Below are positions 32,426 to 55,521 of a stretch of DNA of 64,000 nucleotides, one piece after another. Made by a program: the position numbers and the translations under genes. This DNA is from Mastigias papua (lineage: Eukaryota; Cnidaria; Scyphozoa; Rhizostomeae; Mastigiidae), in NCBI GenBank assembly GCA_964019165.1, contig OZ025274.1:15774858-15838857 (forward strand), given 5' to 3'. Under the pieces are notes generated by a model. That model was not told the origin of the DNA and searched no databases. It was given only the letters and a program-made list of their open reading frames with translations. The stretch's first letter is position 1. Every line of letters begins with the position of its first letter.

Positions 32426-35400
32426 AAAGTGATGAAAATGAGCCATTTTTGGCCAAAAAGTAAGGCTATAGCCTTGGTATTTTGCTCAAAAATGACCAAA
32501 TTTGAAATTGATTGATTTTGATTGAAGATTGAAAAGTGATGAAAATGAGCCATTTTTGGCCAAAAAGTAAGGCTATAGCCTTGGTATTTTGCTCAAAAAT
32601 GACCAAATTTGAAATTGATTGATTTTGATTGAAGATTGAAAAGTGATGAAAATGAGCCATGTTTGGCCAAAAAGTAAGGCTATAGCCTTGGTATTTTGCT
32701 CAAAAATGACCAAATTTGAAATTGATTGATTTTGATTGAAGATTGAAAAGTGATGAAAATGAGCCATTTTTGGCCAAAAAGTAAGGCTATAGCCTTGGTA
32801 TTTTGCTCAAAAATGACCAAATTTGAAATTGATTGATTTTGATTGAAGATTGAAAAGTGATGCAAATGAGCCATGTTTGGCCAAAAAGTAAGGCTATAGC
32901 CTTGGTATTTTGCTCAAAAATGACCAAATTTGAAATTGATTGATTTTGATTGAAGATTGAAAAGTGATGAAAATGAGCCATGTTTGGCCAAAAAGTAAGG
33001 CTATAGCCTTGGTATTTTGCTCAAAAATGACCAAATTTGAAATTGATTGATTTTGATTGAAGATTGAAAAGTGATGAAAATGAGCCATGTTTGGCCAAAA
33101 AGTAAGGCTATAGCCTTGGTATTTTGCTCAAAAATGACCAAATTTGAAATTGATTGATTTTGATTGAAGATTGAAAAGTGATGAAAATGAGCCATGTTTG
33201 GCCAAAAAGTAAGGCTATAGCCTTGGTATTTTGCTCAAAAATGACCAAATTTGAAATTGATTGATTTTGATTGAAGATTGAAAAGTGATGAAAATGAGCC
33301 ATGTTTGGCCAAAAAGTAAGGCTATAGCCTTGGTATTTTGCTCAAAAATGACCAAATTTGAAATTGATTGATTTTGATTGAAGATTGAAAAGTGATGAAA
33401 ATGAGCCATGTTTGGCCAAAAAGTAAGGCTATAGCCTTGGTATTTTGCTCAAAAATGACCAAATTTGAAATTGATTGATTTTGATTGAAGATTGAAAAGT
33501 GATGAAAATGAGCCATTTTTGGCCAAAAAGTAAGGCTATAGCCTTGGTATTTTGCTCACAAATGACCAAATTTGAAATTGATTGATTTTGATTGAAGATT
33601 GAAAAGTGATGAAAATGAGCCATGTTTGGCCAAAAAGTAAGGCTATAGCCTTGGTATTTTGCACAAAAACGACCAAATTTGAAATTGATTGATTTTGATT
33701 GAAGATTGAAAAGTGATGAAAATGAGCCATTTTTGGCCAAAAAGTAAGGCTATAGCCTTGGTATTTTGCTCAAAAATGACCAAATTTGAAATTGATTGAT
33801 TTTGATTGAAGATTGAAAAGTGATGAAAATGAGCCATTTTTGGCCAAAAAGTAAGGCTATAGCCTTGGTATTTTGCTCAAAAATGACCAAATTTGAAATT
33901 GATTGATTTTGATTGAAGATTGAAAAGTGATGAAAATGAGCCATTTTTGGCCAAAAAGTAAGGCTATAGCCTTGGTATTTTGCTCAAAAATGACCAAATT
34001 TGAAATTGATTGATTTTGATTGAAGATTGAAAAGTGATGAAAATGAGCCATTTTTGGCCAAAAAGTAAGGCTATAGCCTTGGTATTTTGCTCAAAAATGA
34101 CCAAATTTGAAATTGATTGATTTTGATTGAAGATTGAAAAGTGACGAAAATGAGCCATTTTTGGCCAAAAAGTAAGGCTATAGCCTTGGTATTTTGCTCA
34201 AAAATGACCAAATTTGAAATTGATTGATTTTGATTGAAGATTGAAAAGTGATGAAAATGAGCCATTTTTGGCCAAAAAGTAAGGCTATAGCCTTGGTATT
34301 TTGCTCAAAAATGACCAAATTTGAAATTGATTGATTTTGATTGAAGATTGAAAAGTGATGAAAATGAGCCATTTGTGGCCAAAAAGTAAGGCTATAGCCT
34401 TGGTATTTTGCTCAAAAATGACCAAATTTGAAATTGATTGATTTTGATTGAAGATTGAAAAGTGATGAAAATGAGCCAGTTTTGGCCAAAAAGTAAGGCT
34501 ATAGCCTTGGTATTTTGCTCAAAAATGACCAAATTTGAAATTGATTGATTTTGATTGAAGATTGAAAAGTGATGAAAATGAGCCATTTTTGGCCAAAAAG
34601 TAAGGCTATAGCCTTGGTATTTTGCTCAAAAATGACCAAATTTGAAATTGATTGATTTTGATTGAAGATTGAAAAGTGATGAAAATGAGCCATTTTTGGC
34701 CAAAAAGTAAGGCTATAGCCTTGGTATTTTGCTCAAAAATGACCAAATTTGAAATTGATTGATTTTGATTGAAGATTGAAAAGTGATGAAAATGAGCCAT
34801 TTTTGGCCAAAAAGTAAGGCTATAGCCTTGGTATTTTGCTCAAAAATGACCAAATTTGAAATTGATTGATTTTGATTGAAGATTGAAAAGTGATGAAAAT
34901 GAGCCATTTTTGGCCAAAAAGTAAGGCTATAGCCTTGGTATTTTGCTCAAAAATGACCAAATTTGAAATTGATTGAGTTTGATTGAAGATTGAAAAGTGA
35001 TGAAAATGAGCCATGTTTGGCCAAAAAGTAAGGCTATAGCCTTGGTATTTTGCTCAAAAATGACCAAATTTGAAATTGATTGATTTTGATTCAAGATTGA
35101 AAAGTGATGAAAATGAGCCATTTTTGGCCAAAAAGTAAGGCTATAGCCTTGGTATTTTGCTCAAAAATGACCAAATTTGAAATTGATTGATTTTGATTGA
35201 AGATTGAAAAGTGATGAAAATGAGCCATTTTTGGCCAAAAAGTAAGGCTATAGCCTTGGTATTTTGCTCAAAAATGACCAAATTTGAAATTGATTGATTT
35301 TGATTGAAGATTGAAAAGTGATGAAAATGAGCCATGTTTGGCCAAAAAGTAAGGCTATAGCCTTGGTATTTTGCTCAAAAATGACCAAATTTGAAATTGA

Positions 35401-38320
35401 TTGATTTTGATTGAAGATTGAAAAGTGATGAAAATGAGCCATTTTTGGCCAAAAAGTAAGGCTATAGCCTTGGTATTTTGCTCAAAAATGACCAAATTTG
35501 AAATTGATTGATTTTGATTGAAGATTGAAAAGTGATGAAAATGAGCCATGTTTGGCCAAAAAGTAAGGCTATAGCCTTGGTATTTTGCTCAAAAATGACC
35601 AAATTTGAAATTGATTGATTTTGATTGAAGATTGAAAAGTGATGAAAATGAGCCATTTTTGGCCAAAAAGTAAGGCTATAGCCTTGGTATTTTGCTCAAA
35701 AATGACCAAATTTGAAATTGATTGATTTTGATTGAAGATTGAAAAGTGATGAAATTGAGCCATTTTTGGCCAAAAAGTAAGGCTATAGCCTTGGTATTTT
35801 GCTCAAAAATGACCAAATTTGAAATTGATTGATTTTGATTGAAGATTGAAAAGTGATGAAAATGAGCCATTTTTGGCCAAAAAGTAAGGCTATAGCCTTG
35901 GTATTTTGCTCAAAAATGACCAAATTTGAAATTGATTGATTTTGATTGAAGATTGAAAAGTGATGAAAATGAGCCATTTTTGGCCAAAAAGTAAGGCTAT
36001 AGCCTTGGTATTTTGCTCAAAAATGACCAAATTTGAAATTGATTGATTTTGATTGAAGATTGAAAAGTGATGAAAATGAGCCATGTTTGGCCAAAAAGTA
36101 AGGCTATAGCCTTGGTATTTTGCTCAAAAATGACCAAATTTGAAATTGATTGATTTTGATTGAAGATTGAAAAGTGATGAAAATGAGCCATTTTTGGCCA
36201 AAAAGTAAGGCTATAGCCTTGGTATTTTGCTCAAAAATGACCAAATTTGAAATTGATTGATTTTGATTGAAGATTGAAAAGTGATGAAAATGAGCCATTT
36301 TTGGCCAAAAAGTAAGGCTATAGCCTTGGTATTTTGCTCAAAAATGACCAAATTTGAAATTGATTGATTTTGATTGAAGATTGAAAAGTGATGAAAATGA
36401 GCCATTTTTGGCCAAAAAGTAAGGCTATAGCCTTGGTATTTTGCTCAAAAATGACCAAATTTGAAATTGATTGATTTTGATTGAAGATTGAAAAGTGATG
36501 AAAATGAGCCATTTTTGGCCAAAAAGTAAGGCTATAGCCTTGGTATTTTGCTCAAAAATGACCAAATTTGAAATTGATTGATTTTGATTCAAGATTGAAA
36601 AGTGATGAAAATGAGCCATTTTTGGCCAAAAAGTAAGGCTATAGCCTTGGTATTTTGCTCAAAAATGACCAAATTTGAAATTGATTGATTTTGATTGAAG
36701 ATTGAAAAGTGATGAAAATGAGCCATGTTTGGCCAAAAAGTAAGGCTATAGCCTTGGTATTTTGCTCAAAAATGACCAAATTTGAAATTGATTGATTTTG
36801 ATTGAAGATTGAAAAGTGATGAAAATGAGCCATTTTTGGCCAAAAAGTAAGGCTATAGCCTTGGTATTTTGCTCAAAAATGACCAAATTTGAAATTGATT
36901 GATTTTGATTGAAGATTGAAAAGTGATGAAAATGAGCCATGTTTGGCCAAAAAGTAAGGCTATAGCCTTGGTATTTTGCTCAAAAATGACCAAATTTGAA
37001 ATTGATTGATTTTGATTGAAGATTGAAAAGTGATGAAAATGAGCCATTTTTGGCCAAAAAGTAAGGCTATAGCCTTGGTATTTTGCTCAAAAATGACCAA
37101 ATTTGAAATTGATTGATTTTGATTGAAGATTGAAAAGTGATGAAAATGAGCCATTTTTGGCCAAAAAGTAAGGCTATAGCCTTGGTATTTTGCTCAAAAA
37201 TGACCAAATTTGAAATTGATTGATTTTGATTGAAGATTGAAAAGTGATGAAAATGAGCCATTTTTGGCCAAAAAGTAAGGCTATAGCCTTGGTATTTTGC
37301 TCAAAAATGACCAAATTTGAAATTGATTGATTTTGATTGAAGATTGAAAAGTGATGAAAATGAGCCATGTTTGGCCAAAAAGTAAGGCTATAGCCTTGGT
37401 ATTTTGCTCAAAAATGACCAAATTTGAAATTGATTGATTTTGATTGAAGATTGAAAAGTGATGAAAATGAGCCATTTTTGGCCAAAAAGTAAGGCTATAG
37501 CCTTGGTATTTTGCTCAAAAATGACCAAATTTGAAATTGATTGATGTTGATTGAAGATTGAAAAGTGATGAAAATGAGCCATGTTTGTCCAAAAAGTAAG
37601 GCTATAGCCTTGGTATTTTGCTCAAAAATGACCAAATTTGAAATTGATTGATTTTGATTGAAGATTGAAAAGTGATGAAAATGAGCCATTTTTGGCCAAA
37701 AAGTAAGGCTATAGCCTTGGTATTTTGCTCAAAAATGACCAAATTTGAAATTGATTGATTTTGATTGAAGATTGAAAAGTGATGAAAATGAGCCATGTTT
37801 GGCCAAAAAGTAAGGCTATAGCCTTGGTATTTTGCTCAAAAATGACCAAATTTGAAATTGATTGATTTTGATTGAAGATTGAAAAGTGATGAAAATGAGC
37901 CATGTTTGGCCAAAAAGTAAGGCTATAGCCTTGGTAGTTTGCTCAAAAATGACCAAATTTGAAATTGATTGATTTTGATTGAAGATTGAAAAGTGATGAA
38001 AATGAGCCATTTTTGGCCAAAAAGTAAGGCTATAGCCTTGGTATTTTGCTCAAAAATGACCAAATTTGAAATTGATTGATTTTGATTGAAGATTGAAAAG
38101 TGATGAAAATGAGCCATTTTTGGCCAAAAAGTAAGGCTATAGCCTTGGTATTTTGCTCAAAAATGACCAAATTTGAAATTGATTGATTTTGATTGAAGAT
38201 TGAAAAGTGATGAAAATGAGCCATTTTTGGCCAAAAAGTAAGGCTATAGCCGTGGTATTGTGCTTAAAAAATGAACGAAAGTGAAATTGATTGATGTTGA
38301 TTGGATATTGAGGAGTGAGG
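32426..38320 (+). repeat. 107-bp satellite array, right block (about 55 monomers)
   Basis: Same monomer and orientation as the left block, interrupted only by the LTR element. The last recognisable monomer (about 38231-38320) has many substitutions (gccgtggtattgtgc, gatgttgattggatattg), and the similarity fades out after that. Confidence 0.98.
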
Positions 38321-40774
38321 AATATGTGCAAAGGGTAGCCAAAAGGATACTATATGAGAGGGAGTGATAATCGAGGTAGGTGTATGTAGTATGATGGTGA
38401 GGGAAGAGAACGCGAGAAGGTTGAGTTGTAGACAAAAAATACGGGACTGAGCAGCAAACCTGAATGTAATCGAGGACCAAAGGGTACAACAGGAACTCGT
38501 TAAGTTAAGATGGACATATTCTTAAAGTGTTATGAGGTGATGAAAAAGGCAATGGTATAAGTGTGCAATGTGTCCATGGAGCATATAACTCGAATGTGGT
38601 GATGGCGGTGTGTAGAAGTCTCGGTACTCAGTAAATCTAAGCAAATAGATGTTTTATTGATACAGAGGCAGAGGAGAGATTTCAAACAGGGGCAGTTAAG
38701 GAATCTATATGATTGAGATGTATGTGCAAATAACGGTGATCTATGGTACTTACGAGACGAGGAAAGAATAAATAAGGTTGATAAAAGGTTTTTCGATGGA
38801 CGTCCCAATTGTATGCAGGGCATCGTGCAGAGATAAGAAAGGAAAGAGCACCAACAGATAATGTAAAGTTTTTGGGAATATCAATAACCAAATTAAAAAG
38901 ATGCAACTACAAAATTCATTGTAAAACAACAACTACGACACGTTTTTAACTTTCAAATATGTACAAAAATTTTTTTAGTATATATTTTGTACTTTCATTT
39001 CAAGGGTATTTGTTTTTACATCTCAATGTACATTGGTAGGTAATCTGTAATGATGTAAAAAAACTCTTAAATAGACCAATACCAGAATAAATATAAGATA
39101 CTAAAGAATTTTGAAATCACGAGTTTTAAGGCGATTGTAATAGACTAACGAGTTAGAATGCAAGAAAATAACCACACTACTGAGAATTAAAGCAGAAAAG
39201 CATACATGATGAATTAGGCATACAGGTTGAAAGAAGAGCTCAAAAAAGACATGGATTACAAGTTGATTAAATGACACACCACGCTGTCTGGTACAAATTG
39301 ATGTTGACATCAACCGAAGAGACAGGGTGATGAGAGGGCGGGGTAAAGGGGTAAAAAGTCGGGTGGTCTAAAAGATAATAAGTTAAATCAAGCAAGAATC
39401 CCACAAGGATATTATATTTCCAAAATTGCTAGATTATCTATTCTATAGCGGTGAAAACTATTGATGGGTACCACTTGGGAAACCTGAATCTTTAAACAGC
39501 ACACATATGTTAATATATTATTTACATTTATAGGAAAGGGCCTAAACGACATCCTCTTCCAAAGTTAATAAAATAATTTCGAAACAACTAAATTTCGAGC
39601 AACATCCAGCTTTGGAAATGAAGTTTGGGCATTCTGCTATACTTATAATGGGGAAAGAACCACCAAACAACTGTGGAAAATTGATATATGAAATTGCCAT
39701 GAAAGAAGAATGATGTTAATTTTGGAAATAACGTGATTAAACTGACTCAATCGACATTGGTTTATGTTCATGTAATGAAAACAATTACAAAAAAGGACAT
39801 GAAATTGTATCATTTAATGGGAGAATACTCAACATCATGATTGTAGTGAAGAAATTTCAAGTTGAATATCTCGAAAGTGCGACACCATTGTGGAAAAAAG
39901 GCTAATAACCGGAAAGAATTTATACGATATTCGCTATATTTGCTTTTAAGAAGAAAAACTTAATTGCAAAGATGATGATGCAGACACAAAAAGAAAGAGC
40001 ATAATAAACAATTCAACACCTAGAGACATAACTTGACGTTTATATACACACATACACACAGTTTAGTTGGAAAGACTTGACTGATGTGAGTAAATTCATT
40101 CACAAACCAATGTCAACGACGGATTGATGGAAAAATATTCTAACAAGCAAACTGATACTAAAGCATGATGAGGGAAATTTTAAAACATCCATGGAAATTT
40201 GCTGGCCTTATTTCACAGAAATTGGCCAGGCTTCCCATAAGATTTAAAACAACCCTAAAATCATAAAAATGAACGCAAATAAAACTGCCAAAATTAGTAG
40301 ATTAATTATGAAAAATGATCAACTATCATCATCTCTATTTTTAATACACAATTCACAAATATAAATTCATTTAGACTTGTCGCTAACGACAATAACTTTC
40401 CAGAAAGAGCCATTTATGTCCATTAATTTCTGGCTAGACACACACGTTGTGATAAACCTCTGCTGCAAGTTCAAGGAATAAGTACCGCGAGAACTGGGCG
40501 GAACTCTATAGCCATGTTAGTTATGTTTAGGTATAATATTTATAAGCTACATTTATCAAGAAGGGATTTCAACTGAAGAATTGTTGGAAAAGGGGCATGC
40601 AGATTACCACATTCTCCAAACGAAAAAAATAACTCTCATAGAGCACATCATATTAGCTTGAAACAAGGTGGCAAGAATTGAAGCTAGATACAAACTGGCA
40701 AGGACTGAAAAAGTCTTCACCACCCTTCCTTGAGACATCAATTCAAGTAAAATATCTAGAATTCTAAGAGATGG

Positions 40775-40781
<7 letters not shown>

Positions 40782-40827
<46 letters not shown>
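40782..40827. repeat. (AT)n microsatellite
   Basis: About 22 AT units in gene-poor DNA. Confidence 0.95.
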
Positions 40828-40830
<3 letters not shown>

Positions 40831-41283
40831 GATAAATAACAAAGAATCTTAGAGATCTTAGGATTTAAGCTGAGGATAACACAAGTATATTCTAAAATAA
40901 AGGAGGATTTTTCCAAGATCGCCCATTGTTTTCAGATAATGAAACGAAAGAGATCCATGTTTTCTATGTTACTATGTTTCAACAAACGTAAAAAAATGAA
41001 CCGAGAAAGAATTAATCAAAAATTACTATGGAATCTCTATCATCAGAAAAAAGATATTAGTCTTTTACGACATTATGCATTCATCACACTTAACTGCCTA
41101 ATATGGAGTGTTTTGCTCCAAACTAGGCATCAATGTCTTGAACAAGAATAACCATGCAACGCAATAAGGCATTGCAGGAATGCTCCAATGATGGACTCAA
41201 ACGATAATCCGTATTTACAAATATGAGATTGAAAATCTTCGAACGAGGCTCAATCGAAAAATCTAGTATGAAACTCTAAGGCT

Positions 41284-41360
41284 ACCATAGACGGGGGGGG
41301 GGAATCTGCGACCATAGACGGGGGGGGGGAATCTGCTACCATAGACGGGGAGAGTCTGCA
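41284..41360 (+). repeat. 27-bp tandem repeat, three copies, with G10 runs
   Basis: Units starting accatagac at 41284, 41311 and 41338. The first two carry runs of ten G, the third a run of four, followed by aatctgc or agtctgc. Confidence 0.88.
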
Positions 41361-42406
41361 ACATCTGGCTGTGGAGCAACCGTTGAGCTGAAACAAGAGG
41401 TCACCTTTGAGTGCTTGTGAAAAAAATGGTTCAACGAATAGGATGAAATCTATTGAACTACCAAAAACATGATACGACAGAGACATTAATTGACTTAATT
41501 TCAACTGAATAAAACATCAAGTTAGAATGAACTATATTTTATCCAAACAGGCGAGTCTAAGTGCAAATTCTTGTCTACAGATAAACCACCAATGAAGGGC
41601 TGCACCGAAACGCTCAACGAAAGTGTTTCTACTCAGTTCTTTTCTATTCTTAATCAATTTCTTTCGCTTAAAGAACAAACACAGGGACACAATGAGCGTT
41701 CAGCTCTCTTCTACCTATTCACACTGCTATTAATAATTCAATAAATCGAGTGTGGAACCTCTTCATCGCACTAACTATACATAAGCTTTTCAATTGTAAG
41801 CTGAAATCTTTACAAGTTGCGTATAACAACTCTCCGCGATAGACTACAGCTCAGGCTTCTCTTTTGTCCATGTTTTCTGAGAGATTCATAGCATCTCCTT
41901 TGCAAGGCAATACTTCAAGTTGTCTTTTTACGATTGGCATTTATCCTTCCACCATTTTATTACGTCACAAGACTACCCCACATCATCTGATAGTGCTAGC
42001 TATCCCTCGCTGTCAGACTTCGCCGTAAAGAGCCTCTTTTATATGTGCAATGATCGTGCTAAAAATGCTTGTTGATTCTAGACGAGGCTGAAGGATCCAG
42101 CCTTCTACAATCTGGCCTCCAAAACCATAAAACACCTTCAAATTCTTGGCCAGTGTTTTCAAATGTACATTCAAAACACGCGGCAAAAATTGCTGATGCA
42201 TGCGCTTAAGCTCATATGCGGTCGCACGAAAATTGCGACAACACATGAGCACTTTAAAAATTGCAAAATACCTCAAAACTGCTGTTAATTACAGTATATG
42301 GGTTCTTTTCTAATTTTCATAAAAGGACTTCTATGATAATCGATATAAGGTTTTGATGCAAAAGAAATAAATATAAGAAGAAGAGAATAATAAAAAAACA
42401 ACATAC

Positions 42407-52521
<10,115 letters not shown>

Positions 52522-53836
52522 TGTTAGTAGCCAGGTAGAGAATAACAAGTGCACATTATGACTCCAACTTGTTTCTAGATTCTGCCTGTTCTACCTTGCG
52601 CTATAATGGCGATATCCTCGCCCACTGCTCTCAACTTGATCACAACTTCATCTTCTGAATGGCCTATGAACAATCGGAGGAGTCTAATCGACCACGCATG
52701 CGCATTTCAAGTTAAACTGTCAGGGGGCTTTCATGCAGACGAGATGGAAAAATGAACTCTTTAAAAAGTACTGAGTTTGAGTTTGTATTTAGCTTCAGGG
52801 CATCAAAACGTGTTAAAGAACTTTTCACTACCACAGAGTCGAATCGTTCCTACTATCATGCATGCGGATACCCTATGGCTGCACAACGTTTCTGTGATCT
52901 CAATGAGAATACAGTTACTGTTAACATTAGTTTTTGCTTTTGGGTTTAGGGTCGATCGTCGAATTTGTACTGAAAAACAAGAACTATGGAAGTCGTATTA
53001 TGTCTGATGCAATGAACTCTTTTTGGTCAAACAGGAGTCAAACTGGTTGTTTGGAAAATCGTAGACTTTGTTTGCTTGAAGAATGGCAACAACTCTCAAT
53101 AAGGAGAAAGCCAGGACCGAGCAAGCATCGTAAGTAAGATTACGATTGTCCCATTTTTCGTCACCGAATTATGGAGAAGGAAAACCTACTTTAAGCAATA
53201 ATATACCCCCGTGTTTGAGAACAATCAATTCGAAGTTGGGACACTCGTGTTAACTATTACCTCGTTTTCAATACCCACTTGACTCGCAACAAAGGAAGCC
53301 ACATGGGTAACGATGACAACAGCGATAGGTAATGATGTACACTTTTGTCACCTTTCTCTAGCGGTTCTATTCATCACATTGCCTTCATGTTGATTAAACA
53401 ACATATCTCTAATGCGAAGGAGATCGTAATTGCCACGTGGGCATATTTTTTCATGGCTTTGGCGATTAACACAGTGAAGGTTGGGAAAGGACCATAAGGT
53501 TATTGCCTGTGCTATCCTCAAATATGTTCGAACTCTCATACTTTTCAGATCTGAGAAAAATACACTCAATCGAACTCAGCAGGTAGGTTGTTTTAAAAGA
53601 GGCTTACTTAGAACTTCAAGAAAATAATAGGCATAAGGAATATATACCGGTAATTGCACAATCAAGCTTCTGTTTTTGAAATTTGCAAGATAAAACTTCT
53701 GAAAAGACCTAAATATAAATTTTCTGTCGTCCATACCATTTCTACAATAGTAAAGACAACCATGATAGCAATCTATTTATTTAAAGTTTGTGAATATATA
53801 TACATACTGAGTTTGCATATTGCAAGCTACTGAGTT

Positions 53837-53838
<2 letters not shown>

Positions 53839-53929
<91 letters not shown>
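53839..53929. repeat. (AT)n microsatellite
   Basis: About 45 AT units. A CTGATGA..GAAAC sequence follows about 130 bp later. Confidence 0.95.
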
Positions 53930-53934
<5 letters not shown>

Positions 53935-54116
53935 GATAACTCAATAGTCTTTCCATTTATTCATTAATTATTTTTCTAAGGTATTTTTGTTATTGATGTG
54001 TTTCTTTCGTATTTATTTAATTATGGTTATGTATATGTGCGCTCTGTAAAGGTAAGGATTTTCTGATGAAGCTATGCGTGAAACGTTAAAAAGTTGTTTT
54101 TATTATGAAAGTCTCA

Positions 54117-54140
54117 AGATGATGATGATGATGCTGATGC

Positions 54141-54171
<31 letters not shown>

Positions 54172-54195
54172 AATGATGGTGATGATAATGAAGAC
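54117..54195. repeat. (GAT)n trinucleotide repeat
   Basis: GATGATGATGCTGAT-type units with a few changes. The Ser-rich minus-strand frame is an artefact. Confidence 0.92.
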
Positions 54196-55505
54196 GTGCT
54201 GTTCCGCATTTCTGCGTAGCTGAAAGTACTTTGCAAATTGCTAGGCAATATGTCCAAAATTGTTAGATTGACATAATACATGGGGTCTCTGTCATATACA
54301 GCAAAGCCAAAAACGTGCATGAGTTAGGGGGGAGATATGCAAATGTAACAACATTCCGGGAAAATTGCATTCATTTGATAACGAAGGCATAATAGAACGT
54401 ATTGCAGTATGAAAGCAGTTATTCATAACAAGAAAAAGAACTTATGAAGTAAGCAAAAAACTGTTGAACCAATTGCTAACTCTTTCTGGATAACAATTGT
54501 TCTAATTTTTTCAGTGTGATCGTTATTATTAAAACTATATGTTTCATGATGATTATTGCATGAAGGATAATCATATATACAGAATAATCTTTGGTCTGCA
54601 GGAGACTAATTGCTAGTCAAGACCACGGTAAGATGATGGTTTTGACATGTGTATAGACCAGCAAGACAGCCCACCTGGCCTGATGACACACGTAAGCTGG
54701 CATGTACCGACAGAAAGATGGCACCTGCAGTTGAAAGAGGAGAGTGACAAATGCATGATGCTAACACATGTTACTAGATGGTAGTGCTATAATGTTAAGT
54801 CCCTTGGGGTAACAGATCCGACATATTTTAATGCCTTCAGACAAAGAGAATTGACTTGCTGGAGAATGCAACTACATTTTTGAGTAATCCATCGAATGAA
54901 TGTTTCACACGAACACAAAACATCTAGGGATCCCATGGTGAAGCTACCTGCAAAAATGCATTTGCTTTAGAATACCGGAGTCTTCGTATAACAATAAAAG
55001 GAATATTTAACGCTGTTAAGAAATCTCAAGCCACCTGCACAGTGCTGAGTCACGGTCTTATCACAAGCAATTTAGCCCAAGAGTTATCCAATGTTTTAAA
55101 AACTCACAGCATCAATTCAAGAGAATGGTTCGAAACGGCGTCGCTTTGCAACATTGAATTGGTTTAAAATGAAGATGCAACTGCGATTAGTTGACTAGTT
55201 TTCTATCTTAAAGTTTCAGTAGGATTCCATGCGTTGCTGCATCATAAGGCAAAGGAATACTGTTTGGAGAGATTTACTAGCGCAAACAAGCAACCACAAA
55301 ACTAACAATGTAACACAAATATGAAGGCGTAAATTTTGACATGCAGGAAGAGCTCTAAAACAACCGATAAAGACGAGCGCTGCGCAGGTGCAATGCACTG
55401 ACATGACGGATAAATATGAACAATTATACTGAGCTCGAGGTAGATATGTCTCAAAATGAGGCAATGGATAAAACTTCACTAATGCTATAAAATCCGCAAG
55501 AAACT

Positions 55506-55521
55506 GGGGGGGGGGGGGGGG
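55506..55521 (+). repeat. Uninterrupted G16 run
   Basis: Sixteen consecutive G in AT-rich DNA. Confidence 0.9.

Larger units (their letters stand above)
38321..42406. other. Gene-poor DNA between satellite and NLK; last NLK exon may lie here
   Basis: I recognise no coding exon. The missing last exon of NLK should be in or beyond this stretch on the minus strand, but I could not identify it. It includes an (AT)n run and a G-run repeat, listed separately. An open frame at 40939-41151 (70 codons, basic) and one at 42013-42276 on the minus strand (87 codons) have no features I recognise. Confidence 0.4.

Noticed and set aside
26717..38320. CRISPR-like array
   Set aside because: There are no unique spacers; the repeat is contiguous and the DNA is animal.
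26649..38331. Dozens of 64-residue minus-strand open frames (MAHFHHFSIFNQNQ...)
   Set aside because: They recur exactly every 107 bp and overlap each other. They follow from the satellite sequence; there is no independent sign of a coding gene.
42013..42276. 87-residue minus-strand frame as last exon of NLK
   Set aside because: It does not resemble the NLK C-terminus, has no fitting acceptor with the right phase that I can see, and is far longer than the expected ending.
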